This document shows, piece by piece, positions 1 to 16,576 of a DNA stretch of 64,000 nt. The stretch lies in the NCBI RefSeq assembly GCF_901709675.1, contig NC_051091.1:6792967-6856966 (forward strand), read 5' to 3'. Origin of the DNA: Syngnathus acus (lineage: Eukaryota > Chordata > Actinopteri > Syngnathiformes > Syngnathidae). Within the stretch, counting starts at the first letter, position 1, and every line of letters begins with the position of its first letter. The notes beneath the pieces are model-generated. The model was not told the DNA's origin, made no database searches, and saw only the letters and a program-made list of their open reading frames with translations. A program made the translations under genes and the position numbers.

Positions 1-199
1 CTTCCTGCCCATCTTGGAGAACGATAGCATCGCAGGAACAATCCGCGCGGAAGGCGAACACGACCCAGTCGCAGAATTCATCGGTACGCTGCCTCCCCCA
101 AACCTAGTTTTTTTTTTTTTGTAATATTGATTTAAGGAAACTAACTCGCTGTTCTGTTTTCCAGCTCATTGCAAGTCAAATTTCATCATGATTAATTGA
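1..199 (+). CDS. nelfcd: Negative elongation factor complex member C/D, 3' end (partial)
   Basis: Two terminal exons are visible, join(<1..83, 165..199), with a GT donor at 84 and an AG acceptor ending at 164. Read in the second frame they give a C-terminus containing [12 protein letters not shown], then [14 protein letters not shown] and a TGA stop at 197-199. I recognise this as the conserved tail of NELF-C/D (TH1L), a subunit of the NELF complex that holds RNA polymerase II in promoter-proximal pausing. The position supports this, because in human NELFCD lies next to CTSZ, which follows here on the opposite strand. The rest of the gene lies before the window. An ATTAAA at 657-662 could be its poly(A) signal. 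The short visible protein is the main limit on certainty. Confidence 0.85.
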
Positions 200-772
200 G
201 GACGTTTGATATCATAAAGAGCTGAAAGACATCTTTTGGATTGACCGGTCTGATGACGCAACTTGGGACTTGTGGCCTTTGAGATAAACTGGGAGCTACT
301 TGAGATGCAGCTTCAGGACAGCTTTGTCTCCGCACAGTGAGAAGGCCACACAGCATCTCTTAAAGACTGACATTGTCAGCACAATCAATGTGTGAAATAA
401 CTTATGTGCAACCTTTTGTACGATAAAGGCACGCTTTAATCACTTCAGTGGAAATCAGAGCAGAGCAACGTGACAGTGGTTCACCATTCATTTTAAGATA
501 TGTTGCTTATTTTTATTTTAAGATGAAAACAAGTCTTTTGTGGTTTTCAAGTCTGTCTGGACTTTTGTTGTGTGGGAAATTTGCTACGTGATTGTTGTCA
601 GATCTCACCCATGATTAAGTGACTTTTTTTAAGACTAACAGTCTGCATCTCTGACAATTAAAATGCCAACCATTTGGAAATCAAATTTAAAATACGCTTT
701 TAGCCAGCAAAAGAATTACACGTTCCCTTTTTGGTTATGATTAAAAGTTAATCTTGACAGTCCTGCTGTACG
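200..772. other. Shared 3' UTR interval between nelfcd and ctsz
   Basis: This gap holds no coding signal. It contains a TTTATT (AATAAA on the minus strand) at 512-517, suitable for ctsz, and an ATTAAA on the plus strand at 657-662, suitable for nelfcd. If both are used the two convergent transcripts overlap by about 150 bases. The rest is AT-rich and unremarkable. Confidence 0.5.
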
Positions 773-3265
773 CTAGACTAGGTAGTCTTTAGGAACTATA
801 ATGTCTCCATAGACACAGTCCTTCTCTATTGCCAGGTTGTAGGAACTTCCACTTCCTCCCTTGTAGGCACTGGTGACAATCCTGAGCCAACCTTTCTCAC
901 CCTGAAGACAACCACAAGGCTTTATAACATGACGCTCTCATAATTTGACTTTGTAGCTCTCGATCGACGCGCTTACCCACGGCTCTCCCCAGGAGTTCCG
1001 CACGATCCAGTACTCGACACCGTTCTCCACTCCCCATCCCACCACTGACACGATGTGGTTCACGAAGGGCTCCTCAACGTACTCTGAGTAGAGTCCGCCG
1101 TTGTATTTGTCTAGTTTGTCTGTCGCCATGATACCACAGCTAAAAGACACAAATGTCCCAGTTTACTTACACATATGCAACAATAATCTTGGCTGAAAGA
1201 AAAAAAAAAAAGAGAAGACTGCATCACAAAATTCAGCGTAGTTTTCATATAGAAAACAATGAAAAATATTTCAATCACTTGTCTTAGCAATTTTTTTTCT
1301 TTTACAGTCACTAGTGTCAGAAAAGTTGCAAAATATAGACTGAAAATTACTAAGTTGGCAAAACAGACTACGTAAAATAGCTAATCTTGCTATGTTGTTA
1401 GTGCAAGCAGTGCATGTAAGTGAGGAAACACTTCACTATTAAAGCCAATGGGGTAAAAAAAAACAATTATTCAATCTCGTTAATACTATTTTTGTATATT
1501 TAATGCACTATGGACTTGCCTTGTGTATAAATGGTGCTCTACAAATAAACTTACCTCATCCTACCATCTGAAAATTATTTTCCCATATGTTTAACAAATC
1601 TGAACACAAATCTGGTAGTTGACGCCCCCATCCTAAAAGAGTTGAATTCCCCAACATGAAGCTTCTTAACTTTAACACAGTGCCTTGGCACCAAAGCAAT
1701 ACTTTTCTATTAGACACCAGTTTACCATACAAACAGAAAAGCGGCAATGTTTGTAAGCTTAAGTGGCAGCTTTCATTCAACAAACCTGATTGGTCCTCTG
1801 GCGTAGATCTCGGCCATCATCTTCTCCCTCCCGCTGACCTCTCCGTAATCGCCCACCTTCCACAGAGTGTAATTGCGTACAACATTGCATACGTTGAAGG
1901 TGGTGCAGGTGCCACACTGGTTGAAGGGTTTGCATTCTACGGTGGAGGGTCAGAAGAACAAGTGACGGACATGTTTGGGCGGCTCGCTTGGTCGGTTGCT
2001 GTCACTCTGAAGGAGCCTCACCCTGGTCTTTGGCCTGGTAGTTATTGCATGTCTCGTCTGGGATGCCGTGGAGGTTGGCGTACTCCCACACCCCGCTGTG
2101 ATCGCCACCGTGGCAAGATCCGGATTCTCCGCAGTCGAGCACATGCTGCACTGAGAGGTAGGCGGACGGCCACGCCCCCTTCCGCTGAATATTAATGCGA
2201 TCTAGACATCAATGGAAAAAAGAAGTTTGGTGAGAAAGCCTTACACACTAATGCCATAATTGCTATTTGCAATGAATAGTATAATGACACTTTTGAAAAG
2301 TAAAATTGGATAATATGCGACACAAAGGAAAAGGAAACTTATGAGTCGAACCTGCCATTGCACTGGTGCTGCCATGAGCCCAGCATGAGCCGCAGTACTG
2401 AGGAATGTGCTGATTGCGAGTGGTGCTGACAAAGTTGATACCGCCGATGTTCCTCCAGTCCCACGACTTGGGCAGTTCAGAAATGTTCAAATAATCGTGA
2501 GGACGAGGCGAGGTCCTGAAAAGAAACAATGTATAAGCTGAATTTTGGTTAATATAGATCCAGATCTAGCCTGTGTGAGCATTTGATTCATCTTATCCAA
2601 CAAAGTTCTTCACTTATAATAAAAACCCCCAAAGGCAATGGTAATTACATGAATAATCACAGTGGGTTTAACTATGAAGATTTGGATTTTAATAAATAGT
2701 GCGTTGACTATTGCCTTGAGGTGGCCACGCCCCTTTCTGGCAGAGAATGTAAAATTTCGACAGGTCGTAGCTCCCAAACCCCTGTTCCGATTGACCTCAA
2801 ATTTGAAATGCGGTGTTCATTGACGATCAACAACAGCAATTATGATAAACTGCGCTTTGTTAAAATTTTCATGAGGGGGGGGGGGCTGAGTTGGCATGGA
2901 AAAACTCAGCCCATGAATAACCTGTTTACTTCCTAATTACGAAACAAACGTTAACTGACAATTACATAACTTTTGATTTGCTAATAGAAAAACTGTCATT
3001 CTTAATTAAATTTTAATATTATCACTTAATGTGATCGTTTTTGTGTCTACCCTTCCAAGTAAAACTCGTGACTGCCCCCGGACGTCATGTTAGCACTGTC
3101 GCTAACAAGCTAGCATAATTGTTCAAAACAAGCAACTTACCTCAACCCGAAGCCGTTTTTTCTTGGCCTGGGGACATAACAGGGATTTTTCTCCGTGAAA
3201 TGCTGCCCGGCCAACACGGCAGACAACAGAACGGAAAATAAAGTAAGGAAAGAAGTGTTCGCCAT
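773..3265 (-). CDS. ctsz: Cathepsin Z (cathepsin X), lysosomal cysteine carboxypeptidase
   Basis: Six exons, complement(join(773..901, 977..1139, 1786..1936, 2022..2201, 2352..2515, 3141..3265)), give 912 nt and 303 residues, the same length as human CTSZ. The ATG at 3265 opens a hydrophobic signal peptide (about residues 1-19), followed by a short propeptide. The diagnostic HIP insertion of cathepsin Z is present in [14 protein letters not shown], with the catalytic cysteine near residue 86. The active-site histidine lies in [11 protein letters not shown] and the asparagine in [19 protein letters not shown] and [11 protein letters not shown] are also typical of the family. The enzyme is a papain-family (C1A) lysosomal exopeptidase that removes single C-terminal residues. 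All introns are short (about 75-650 bases). The C-terminus ([11 protein letters not shown]) runs a few residues past the human end. It converges on nelfcd, as in human. Confidence 0.97.
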
Positions 3266-3767
3266 TTGGACAAGCCGCTTTCCCGGGAAGTTCTCTATTT
3301 GTTCGTGTCAACAATCACATGACACTGATGATGAGTCATTGTACGTCAGATGGACTTCACAGTTCCTACAGCGCCCACTAGTGGCTTGGCCAGTTACTTG
3401 CTGGGTAAGCGGAAGATCGTTCCAAGTTGAGGCGTAATTATTCATTAATTATTTTTTTTAATGAGAAAATGGTTGATACTTTATATTTCAGAACTAAAAA
3501 ACGTGCAGTGAGAATTCATTTGTCCCAATGTTATACTTGAGTATTTCATTGATTGCGCGAGAGTAATAATTTTTTAACAGTGGTGATTGGTGAATAGAGC
3601 TCAGACAACATAGCCATGTATTTACTTTTATTCGGTGAAGTCAAATGTAATCAAAGAGAGTGCAGACTCACAGTTTAGTAAAACACATGAACCCAAAGTG
3701 AATGGGCACTTGCTTAGACAGTTTCAGGTTTGTGGCGGTAGAGTGCTCCAGCGTGCCGTTGGGTCTC
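3266..3767. other. ctsz promoter / npepl1 3' end interval
   Basis: About 500 bases between the ctsz start and the npepl1 stop, both on the minus strand. A TTTATT at 3627-3632 reads AATAAA on the minus strand, about 140 bases beyond the npepl1 stop, and is a good poly(A) signal for it. The remainder would hold the ctsz promoter and 5' UTR. No coding signal was seen. Confidence 0.5.
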
Positions 3768-7211
<3,444 letters not shown>

Positions 7212-8643
7212 TTTTGGCCTAGCTAATACACCGGATAGAGGAAAAAGTGCCGGCAACGGCGGCCGCCAGAGGACATAATAGATTAAGCATTGGGGTGGTT
7301 TGGATAAATGCCTGTTGAGAATGAAAAAATAAAACCTTGAAAATTAATACGTGACAGTACAAATGGAAATTAGTCAATGTAACGTAGACTTTTTATTTTC
7401 TTAGTTATATGCACAGAATTTGAGTTGACGCACCCTGAAAAGTCAAAAACCTGCATGTATGGAAGACAGTTCACATGAATAGCAAATCATGCGTATGTTA
7501 TTCTTAGTCTTACATTAAGTTCAGATAAAACAAGGGGATTTCTCAAACTGCATAGGTTTTAATCATCTTAAAACAAAGGGATTTCTAACATCACAATTAA
7601 TATCTGCAGGATACTGTGAAATGTAAACATCTATGTTGGAGCGCAAATAACCCACAAGGCATTGAATTAAAAAAATAAAAGATCACATGAGTAAAAGTAA
7701 ACAATCATCAACAACCCAATTAAAGTTGAATATAATTTACGTAACATTTTCTTGCTTATGTGAATGTAACGTGCATAGTTTTATGCAATTTTTTTTTAAC
7801 TTTTACTGAATGTCAGTAAATCTTTAGTTTACAGTGTTGGAGACAATGAAATTTAGCTTTGAAAATTTTCAGCCTCTGTGAGTGATGTGAGAAATTAAAT
7901 TTCTTTCAATAATACCGGTATGTTCAGGTCACAGAAATACATTGTTTACACAATAAAAAATAAAATAAAAATATTTGAGACATTTGCTGTTGTAAATTGG
8001 TATGAAAGGTCCTTGTGCATAAATCATATTTACTCAGTGACCTCATTGTTCTATTCTCTTGCTTATTTACTGTAATATTTAACTATGACATCCAGTAATA
8101 CTACTATACCCTGCCTAAATTGTGCTTGAAATTGCACCACAGCTTACATGTATTAGGTTATTCCTTCATTTGATGAAAAAAATAATAATACACATGCGGA
8201 AATATAGCTATGCGGATCCTTACAAGAATCTTCAGTCTATGTAGTGTCTGCTACACCTTAATTGCATAAAAGGATACCATTTTACCCTTTCAAGATAGAT
8301 ATTAATACATAATTAAAAACTAATTCAGATAATGCACAAGCAGAGACACACCCACACGCTTCACATGTAAACACAATCAAGCATTTTGGTTGATAGCAGC
8401 AGAGGACAAAGAAAGGTTTCGGTCTATGTGAAGAGCTACAAAAAAAGAACATCAGCAACCATGGTTCAAGAGGACGGATTGTGTGCTGTCTTCTACTTTA
8501 ATTTTGCGATTTAACTTAAACATACAGTATGTGATGAGGTTTAATATTAGTTTGTGTAAGACTTTAGAGACACTGTTAGTAAATGTTGATGATGTATTGA
8601 CAGGATACCACGATACGTCAAAGGAAGTGATAGTTAAGAACGC
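7212..8643. other. npepl1 promoter and ankrd52 3' UTR interval
   Basis: AT-rich interval between the npepl1 start and the ankrd52 stop (both minus strand). A TTTATT at 7392-7397 (AATAAA on the minus strand) could end a long ankrd52 3' UTR of about 1.25 kb, leaving roughly 170 bases for the npepl1 promoter. I see no gene, RNA or structured repeat here beyond short A/T runs near 7950. Confidence 0.4.
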
Positions 8644-11600
8644 TCACTCAGTGAGACACTGGTGAAGGCCGATGGAGCTTGAACGGCCCTTGACGTAGGA
8701 GTGACGCAAGCTTCCGTTGGACCCGCAAGTGGCGGCGATACCGCAGTTATTCAGGGTGGGGTTGAAGCAGGAAGCCGTGCTGGTGTTGGACTCTCGTAGG
8801 GGTAAAGGCTTCATGGTAGAAAGAATCAGGGCCAGGCAGTCGGCCACTTTCTTGTTGGGGGCACAGGCCAAGGCTGGGGTGTGGCCTGCAAATGGTAACA
8901 AACCACGGCTGTAATAAGTGGTGGGTTGATATGAAAGCAATGGTGGGGCATTAATCACTTAGGCTACAGACGAGCAAAGTCGTGCAGTACTCTTCGCATC
9001 TGATATACTTTTAATACTTCTTATATGACGTACAATTGCAATCCGATGCTACAGTTCAAAACGAGCCATGAACTTAATATAATGCAGAGGCAATTATGCA
9101 GTCATGGCCTAGCTACACATAAAAAAAAAATCCTAATTGCATCAGTGACTATTGTTTGGTGGCATTGCTCACCTTCGTCATCCACAGCCATGACTGCTGC
9201 TCCTCTGCTGAGTAAGACCTGCACAACAGTCGCCAGACCCTTCCTTGCCGCGATGTGAAGGGGCCTGGATGAGGAAACAAATCTCATTACCAAGAACTCC
9301 AGAGGTAAACGGCTCATAAAAAATGCATCGGCATCATAAGTGGTGCTGAACAGCAGCCAACACAAGAAGTCAACTCACATTTGGAGTGCGCTATTTGGTG
9401 CATTTATGAGGCAGTGATCACTGATTTCTCCTAGAAGCAACAGGGCGCACATCTCGTGACCCTGCGGAATAAATTACATTGAAAAGTCACATGCCGTACA
9501 CTCAAGATGACGAGAAGCTTCATCTTCAAAAGACAAAATGGCCGTATTTATCTCTTAATGTGATATGCATGCAAACGTTATCGTGCGCCTAACAATTTCT
9601 GCACTTGTGTTTGTGTGCTTGACCTTAGTGCACGCTAAGTGAAGGGCTGTGTTATTATTGACATCCACCAGGGTCAGGTCTGCCTTGGCCTTTTGCAGCA
9701 AGAATTCTGAAATGAATAACAAAAAAAATGTTCATCTTGACTCAGGGGTCTCTTGTGCAGTGACCTGTTTGCATGCAAAGCGGGGAGGGGTCTGAACTTG
9801 GAAACAGTGTGATCAATTGGACCTTGGTGATCGAAGGACTCCTGCTGTGACTTTCTAAGTAAGAGAGGAGAAACGTTTACACTGTGTAGAGGATACATAC
9901 CAACAGCCATGCTATGCCCACAATCAGCGGCAATCATCAGAGCGGAGCATCCACTGTGGTCCACGGCATCGAGCTCTGCCCCCTGGGCGAGGAGCAGTTG
10001 GAGCCCTGTAACATTTCCAGAGTAGGCCGCTGCATGCAGCGGAGTTCTGCAATCACAGATGGACAAGAAAATCATGCAAAATTACTTTTTTTTAAATCCA
10101 AATTAACTGAAAGATTTGTTTTATTAAATTAACTAGCTGCATGTTTCAAGATAGACTTTCAGAGCGAAACGTGGAACCCACCTTCCTTTGGCATCGCAAA
10201 TTTTAACGATTTGAGGACCAACTGCCTTCACAAGAAGTACAGCAGCAACATCATGCCCTTTAATTCTGCAAAGGGGAAAAAAAATCAACTACAGACCGCG
10301 CAATTCTTCTAAACTATTTCTAGAGGATAAATGTTGTGGACTCACAAAGCACAGTGCAATGGGTTGAAGGAATTTCCTTCTTGGTTGCCAAAACGCTTGT
10401 TTTCAAGTAAAATGCGTAAACATCCTTCATGACCTACACAGAACACAAATGGACAAACTATTTCAAAGCAAACATCAGGAAAAATACAGTTTACGGAAAC
10501 TACCATATGTTCTATTTTCAGAGGAATTTGTTTGACTTGCACTTCATTTTTTTTTCTTTTTTCTTTATGCTTCCTTGTGATCCTATACGGGAAAAAAACA
10601 TTAGCGATAACAAATAGTAGGAAAGACTTTTTTTCTTTGTTGGGACAGCCCAAGACTGTTTTCTGTCGTTCTCTAATTCGCTGTGAATTTTATTACATGA
10701 ACATCCTGATGCCTTACCATGGTAGGCAGCCCAGTGCGTGGGCGTGTAGCCTCTGTAATCCAACATGGAGTCCAGAGGATCTGCTTTCACTGCAGTTTGT
10801 AGTAAAGTGTGCAGTAGCTGTGCGTGGCCGCAGGACGCAGCGAGATGCAGCGCCGTCCTTCCCTGAGAGTCTCGACACAGAGCAGAGGCGCCATGTTCTA
10901 ATAAAGCTGAGGTACAGTCACTGCTACCCAGCATGGCCTGCAGGGCATGGACAGAAACATTGAAATGTTGTCCTTGAGACAAGAAGCACACACAATCTCA
11001 TACGAACGCACAGCTCGATGTAATGCAGTGAAGCCTTTTTTGTCGCCGACATCCGGATTGGCTCCTTTCTCTAAAAGGATGTGGACACAATCTGTGTGGC
11101 AACCCAACGCTGCCAACATGAGTGCAGTCCTGCAAATCAATTACAAAGAAAAACGTAGGTGGTTTTTACATGTGGCATATTTTATCCCATTTTTATGAAC
11201 TCATAAAAATAACTTACTGTCCTTGGGTGTCTTGGCTGTCAATTATGTCAGCACTGTGTTCTCTATTCACCAGCAAAAGCAGACAGTCCACATGGCCCTC
11301 TGCAGCTGCATATGCATAAAAATACTATCAGGAAACAAAGCATTCTAGCACAATAAAAACTAATCCTTTGTCAACTGCAACCTGCAGCATGAAGAGCGGT
11401 CCTCTTGCGCTTATGCTCCTTTAGGATGCAGGAAGCTTGATGTTCCAGTAGAACCTCCACACACGAGGTAAAGCCCCTTTGAGCGGCGAGGTGGAGGGCG
11501 CTTTGCCCCTCGATGTCTCGGACATCCAGACTCACTAAGGTCTCACACAGAAGATGAAGGGCCTCACAGTGACCATAATACGCCTGTCAACACGACACAA

Positions 11601-12493
11601 GTGTTGCAGCCGGCAATCGTCCACAAACCGCAAGTGGGAAAAGTGTGATGGATTTGCACTACTCACAGCTAAGTGCAGCGGACTAACGGGGATATTACTT
11701 TCGGCTTCTTCTAGACAGTTGAAAGAAATCACCAGCAGCTTGAAATAGAAATAAAAACGTTAAGGCAATGAAGGGGAAAAAAAAAAAAGGGTTAAAGTAC
11801 TGACCATTTCCAAATGCTGCTTGTTGCCGTAAGCTGCTGCATAGTGGACAGCACTGTAACCTTTAGTATTCTTTAAAGTTGGATTTCCTCCACTGTCCAG
11901 TAAATACTCTAAACAACTGAACACGCACACAAAAAAACAGCAGAGTTCAGCCAAACCAATCTGCACAATCTTCTAAAATCAACACAAATATTTAGAAATC
12001 TGCAACGTACAGAGAGGCTTCTTGTTCCTTTTCCATTCTGCAGTCAGAGCTCGTCTCCCCTCTGTGGAATGAAAAAGTTGACAATTGATATTGGCTAACT
12101 TGCATCCTAAACTGCCAGCACGTATTTATGCCACTGCTCAGGACTTCACCCGAAGAACGTGAGTGACGCAGCAGCATAGTGAAGAGGGCTGCAACCCATC
12201 AGGTCTAGCTCGTTGATCTCCGAGCCGCCTCTCACCAGTGTGATTGTACACTGGCTGTTGCCGCTGGCTGCAGCGTAGTGCAAAGGAGATCTGTGCAGCA
12301 AAACGGGAAAAGGCTCAATCAAGCATGTTGGCAGCCAGGCCGCACAAAATTGTAATTTGCTCACCTTCCCAAATGATCCTTTACATCAACTTCAGCTCCA
12401 CTGTTTAGCAACATGTTAAGACAGTCAACATTTCTGCCAAAAGCACAAGCAGCAAATGTTCATTTACGACAACCTTTAATGGACAACTATAAC

Positions 12494-12555
<62 letters not shown>

Positions 12556-15500
12556 TTTACCCTCCAAATGCAGCTGCGTGCATACAGGTCCTCCCAAGTT
12601 CATCCTGTGAGTTTATATCAAATCCTATGGACGGTGTCTGGCAGCTTGTCGGAGAGTGTACAATGTTGTAATACTGGCCTACACAGCACACAAGCAAAAG
12701 TGCTAAAGTACATGTTGAAAGATAATGCCACTTAAACATTGAAGGCTGCTCTATTCATCAGACCATTTCTCACCATTTGTGAGCAGTTTGCGACAGCAGT
12801 CCGAAAAGCCGTACAGCGCTGCCAAGTGTAAGGCAAGCATCCCATGGATCCCCTGTCTGCAGAAAATTAAATGTGAATGGCTCATCAAAAATGCAAGAGT
12901 TGCCTCTTGCATTGTTGATGAGCCATTCACATTACGCCCGACGCCAGCATTTGTTAGACGGTACCTTCAGCTTGCTGCCTGAATCACAATGCTAAGCAAA
13001 GATCAACTGTGAGCGCTTAAATGCTAACAAAAATATCCACCATCATTGACCACCCTCTCTGCAAGCGAGGCGTTTCAGGATTTGTGCATATAGCCCAGAG
13101 AAGAGTACTAAGTACTAAAACCGTTCAGGATGTTAAAATACAACTTACCTGGATTTATCTGCACCATTAGTCAACAGAGTGCTGATCAACAACTCCTGAC
13201 CATTTCGGGCAGCAACATGGAGCGGAGTGTTGCCGTATATGTCAACACAGTCAATTTCACCACCTGGGTAGAAGACAAAAAATGTTTTAAGCGACCTGGT
13301 ATTATATTTCGAGCCACACTGCATGCCTAAGTCAGACTACGTGCATGTTGCATTCCCTTTTATTTTGACAACGCCAATATTTTTTATTTGTTTACCATTT
13401 TGGATAAGAATCTGAGAGCCTGTGAAGCGGCCATGCATAGCAGCCATATGCAAAGGGCTCTTCCCTGCTTTACTCTGTTGAAGAAATGATTTATGTGAGT
13501 TAGAAGGTTTGTGAAGATGCAACCTAAGACATGTTTTCCCCCTTTTAACCTGCATATTGACATCAGCCCCGTTATTAATGAGCAGCTCAACACACAGCAC
13601 CCCGCTGGAGGAAGCGGCGGCCAGGTGTAGGGGAGAGACGCCATGGTAGTTGGCCTGGTTGATGTTGGCGCCACAATTGATCAGCTCATAGGCCACAGCC
13701 TCCTGGCCCGTATGGCAGGCCATGTGGAGTGGAGCGTTTCCAAATGTGTTTGGTTCATCAGTCTAGAAAGCAAGGAAGGAGGGAGAGAAGCTAGATAAAA
13801 ACAGTATAATCCAACCTCTGAAGCTGAATTTAATTCAAAATTTTAATCCATGATGTCAGCATCACACAAAACCCAAGCTCCACAAGCATCCAAGGATAGA
13901 CTTTCTTTGTGCAGCGCTCTATTTTATTTAAGAAACATTTTTTTTTTACTTATGGATTCAATGCCAACCAGCATCACTGAAAGGTTTTGCTTGACCTTAA
14001 CAAAAGATTTGGCAGAAAAAAAAATGCTTATCTACTACACATTTTGAAGCATTTTAGAATATACTTCAGGAAAAAAAGAAAAAAAAAAGATACCTCAGCT
14101 CCAAGTTCCAAAAGATATTTGACCACATCTACATGTCCACTGATTGCTGCAGCATGTAGCGGTGTATAGCCACCTTTGTCTTTACATGTTACATCGGCAC
14201 AGTGAGAAACCAGCATCTTCACAATGTCCAAATGTCCTAGGGGAGGGGTAAAAAAACCACAATATTTACCACACAGACACATCATTTAATATTTTTTGTA
14301 AAGTGCGCCACCCACCGTTATTTACAACACACACTGTACACAAAAATTGAGTCTGGGGTATCTTTAAGTTGATCAAGTTAATATGCTCAACTTCATAGGT
14401 GATTTGCTTTACGTTCACTCTGCCCCGTGCTAATTCATTATTTATATTCCTATTACTTATTTATTCTTTATTCAATAAGTAATTAAATAATAAATTAATT
14501 ATTTATTAATTTCCCAAGTCTCGTTTACAGTGTGTTTAGCGGGGTTTTATTTTGAAGTCTAAGAAGAGATAGCCAAATATTTTTAAATTTGAAATCATCT
14601 GGAGCCATTAAGTAGCCCTATGGGTGCCTGCTATCATATCTATTTTGAAGTTGGGAAGTGATAAACACCAGTGTGGTGAAGGATGCAACAGAGTGTGAAC
14701 ACACACACAAAGAGAGCTGTTTACTTGGGATCACATGTTATTAGCAGGGGGAAATAAATGTATTTATAGTTGCTGGGACTACAGTAACCTTTGTGTTTAA
14801 AAAGTCACGGGAAGGTTTCCAAAATTTCCTTCCAGAAGGTCTCAAGATTTTTCCATTTGAGAACAAAATGCTTTTAAGAGTGATTTTTTTTGTGCGTGAC
14901 AAATACTTCTGGTGTTTAGGTTGCAATATGTGTCTTTCTAAAAATATGTGTCTAAATATTTAAACATTCTCTCCATATTTTCGGTCAACACCACCACCAC
15001 CACTTACCAAGATATGCAGCCCAGTGGATCGGCTGCCTTTCCTTTTTGTCTTTGCCGCTCGCATTGGCACCCTTGCTGAGAAGCAAGTTCACCATCTATA
15101 GAAAGTAAGCAACAACCTGCTTTACAGTTTGAAATGGAAAAATGTACTTACGACAGTGACAAAAATTAAGAACAAGCCCCCAATTAACAATCAATACGTC
15201 TCAAGGAAAGCATACCTCTCCATGTCCACTGTGTGCTGCGTGATGCAAAGGTGTTCGTCCTGAGCGGTCATAAACATCCAGGCTGCACACATGAGGTATC
15301 AGCGATTCAGCACAGCTTGTAGCCAAGTTTGCTGCAGCCATGTGCAGAGGTGTGTGCCAGAATTTGTCCCGTGTGTTGATCTCGGCCCTGTGCTTTAGCA
15401 GCAGCTCCACAGCTCTCTGAACAGAAGATGGAAAAAAAAAAGGTCCAATAAAACAATCTGGGTACTGCATTTCTTGAAACTGTACAATGAAAAAAAATGT

Positions 15501-16576
15501 GCATACTTCATTTCGGGAGGCAGCTGCTCTATGTAAAGGAGTCAACAAACCCTGGTCCTTAGTGTTGACACTGGCACCTGTTAGAAAGCAAAAAGATTTG
15601 AAGGCTTGTTTTTCCAAATAATTTTGGGGACAATATTTCAATCCTTACCAGCGGTGATAAGTAGTTCCATAATGTGAATGTCGCCAAGGTAGGCAGCAGC
15701 ATGAAGGGGTGTGCTTTGTTCATGGTCCTGTAGGAAATATTACTGAGGCATTAACCTAACAAATAAGGTAGAAAAATCTACCCAGCAAACAAACAAAGCT
15801 GTGAAATAATATTACCAAAGAATTGACATCCTCTCTGTGGCCTAACAAAAATGTCACTTCTTCAGTATTTCGGCTGAAAATAGCCTGGACCAAAGGACTC
15901 TAGAAGAACAATTTGACATGGAAGAAAAACATAATAAACATTAGATTGCCAACTCAAGATCTCAAGGTAGTAGAGAATAGACAAACTATGGCTTATTCCA
16001 CACCAGAAAGGTATAGAAAGCCAACTTTGCAGTAAATAGCAAAATATAAAGAAGAGAAAACTGTAATATAAGAGATTCAGATTTAAATATAATGCAAAAA
16101 CATAACATACAGAACTCGTGCTGCACTGATAGCGCATCAGTGAGAGAGATGACAGCATTTTATTTTTCCTTTCTCTATGGGAAATGGTTTTGACTAATTT
16201 AGGCGTACTTGGGGGTAGACAAAAGTTATTTCAAATGCTCGTGGTTATTAGAAAATAAAGAAAAAAGTGTGGCGTTATTACCTTGACTTGTATGAACTTC
16301 GCATTAATGTCATTTCTACTACGACTTTATAAAAACATAAACGAAAACGTACAGCTACAGAACAGATAAAAGAATAAAGGCAAACATGAGTATGTAAATT
16401 GTAATTTAGACGACTTCAATGTCACGGTTGTAATAACATAGCTGGATGTCCGTTAGCAAACTTTGGTCGAAATGTAGACAAGTCAACCGGCTGTAATGCA
16501 AAGTTAGAAAACTACCGAGATTACAATTATCCCAATTATTTTCCCGTACCTGGTCCTTGATATCTCTACACTCCAT
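8644..16576 (-). CDS. ankrd52: PP6 regulatory ankyrin repeat subunit C (ANKRD52-type)
   Basis: Twenty-eight coding exons were joined: 8644..8885, 9173..9264, 9379..9461, 9624..9706, 9901..10046, 10182..10265, 10346..10433, 10718..10937, 11012..11129, 11218..11305, 11382..11583, 11667..11738, 11805..11916, 12011..12061, 12150..12290, 12365..12433, 12561..12678, 12774..12856, 13149..13263, 13396..13474, 13550..13762, 14094..14236, 15008..15095, 15216..15416, 15507..15577, 15649..15727, 15816..15899, 16550..16576, all complement. They total 3192 nt, 1063 residues (human ANKRD52 about 1076). Nearly the whole protein is ankyrin repeats ([15 protein letters not shown] and similar). ANKRD52 rather than ANKRD28/44 is indicated by the [21 protein letters not shown] segment, [12 protein letters not shown], the insertion before GFDIN, and a C-terminus IGLHQCLTE. 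The family forms scaffold subunits of protein phosphatase 6, recruiting substrates in the cytoplasm. Repeats are noticeably diverged, so it may be the faster-evolving of two teleost copies. The first exon codes only nine residues (MECRDIKDQ). Confidence 0.92.
12434..12560 (-). repeat. (CA)n microsatellite filling a short ankrd52 intron
   Basis: On the plus strand a TG dinucleotide run spans about 12498-12551 (around 26 units). On the transcribed strand it is a CA run that occupies nearly half of a 127-base intron and stops only a few bases from the donor. Confidence 0.9.
12870..12933 (-). other. Near-perfect 30-bp inverted repeat (hairpin) in an ankrd52 intron
   Basis: Bases 12870-12899 (starting AATGTGAATGGCTCATCA) and 12904-12933 (ending TGATGAGCCATTCACATT) are reverse complements over 30 bp with one internal mismatch and a four-base loop (12900-12903). 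It lies in the intron 12857-13148, just upstream in genome coordinates (3' in the transcript: close to the acceptor at 12857-12858) of an ankyrin exon. It could be a small RNA precursor, a miniature inverted-repeat element or a splicing structure. Confidence 0.85.
14286..15007. other. Long ankrd52 intron segment, AT-rich
   Basis: The 771-base intron between exons 14094-14236 and 15008-15095 includes a very AT-rich block (about 14445-14510) made of repeated TTATTTA/AATTAAT words. Nothing coding is seen. Confidence 0.5.
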
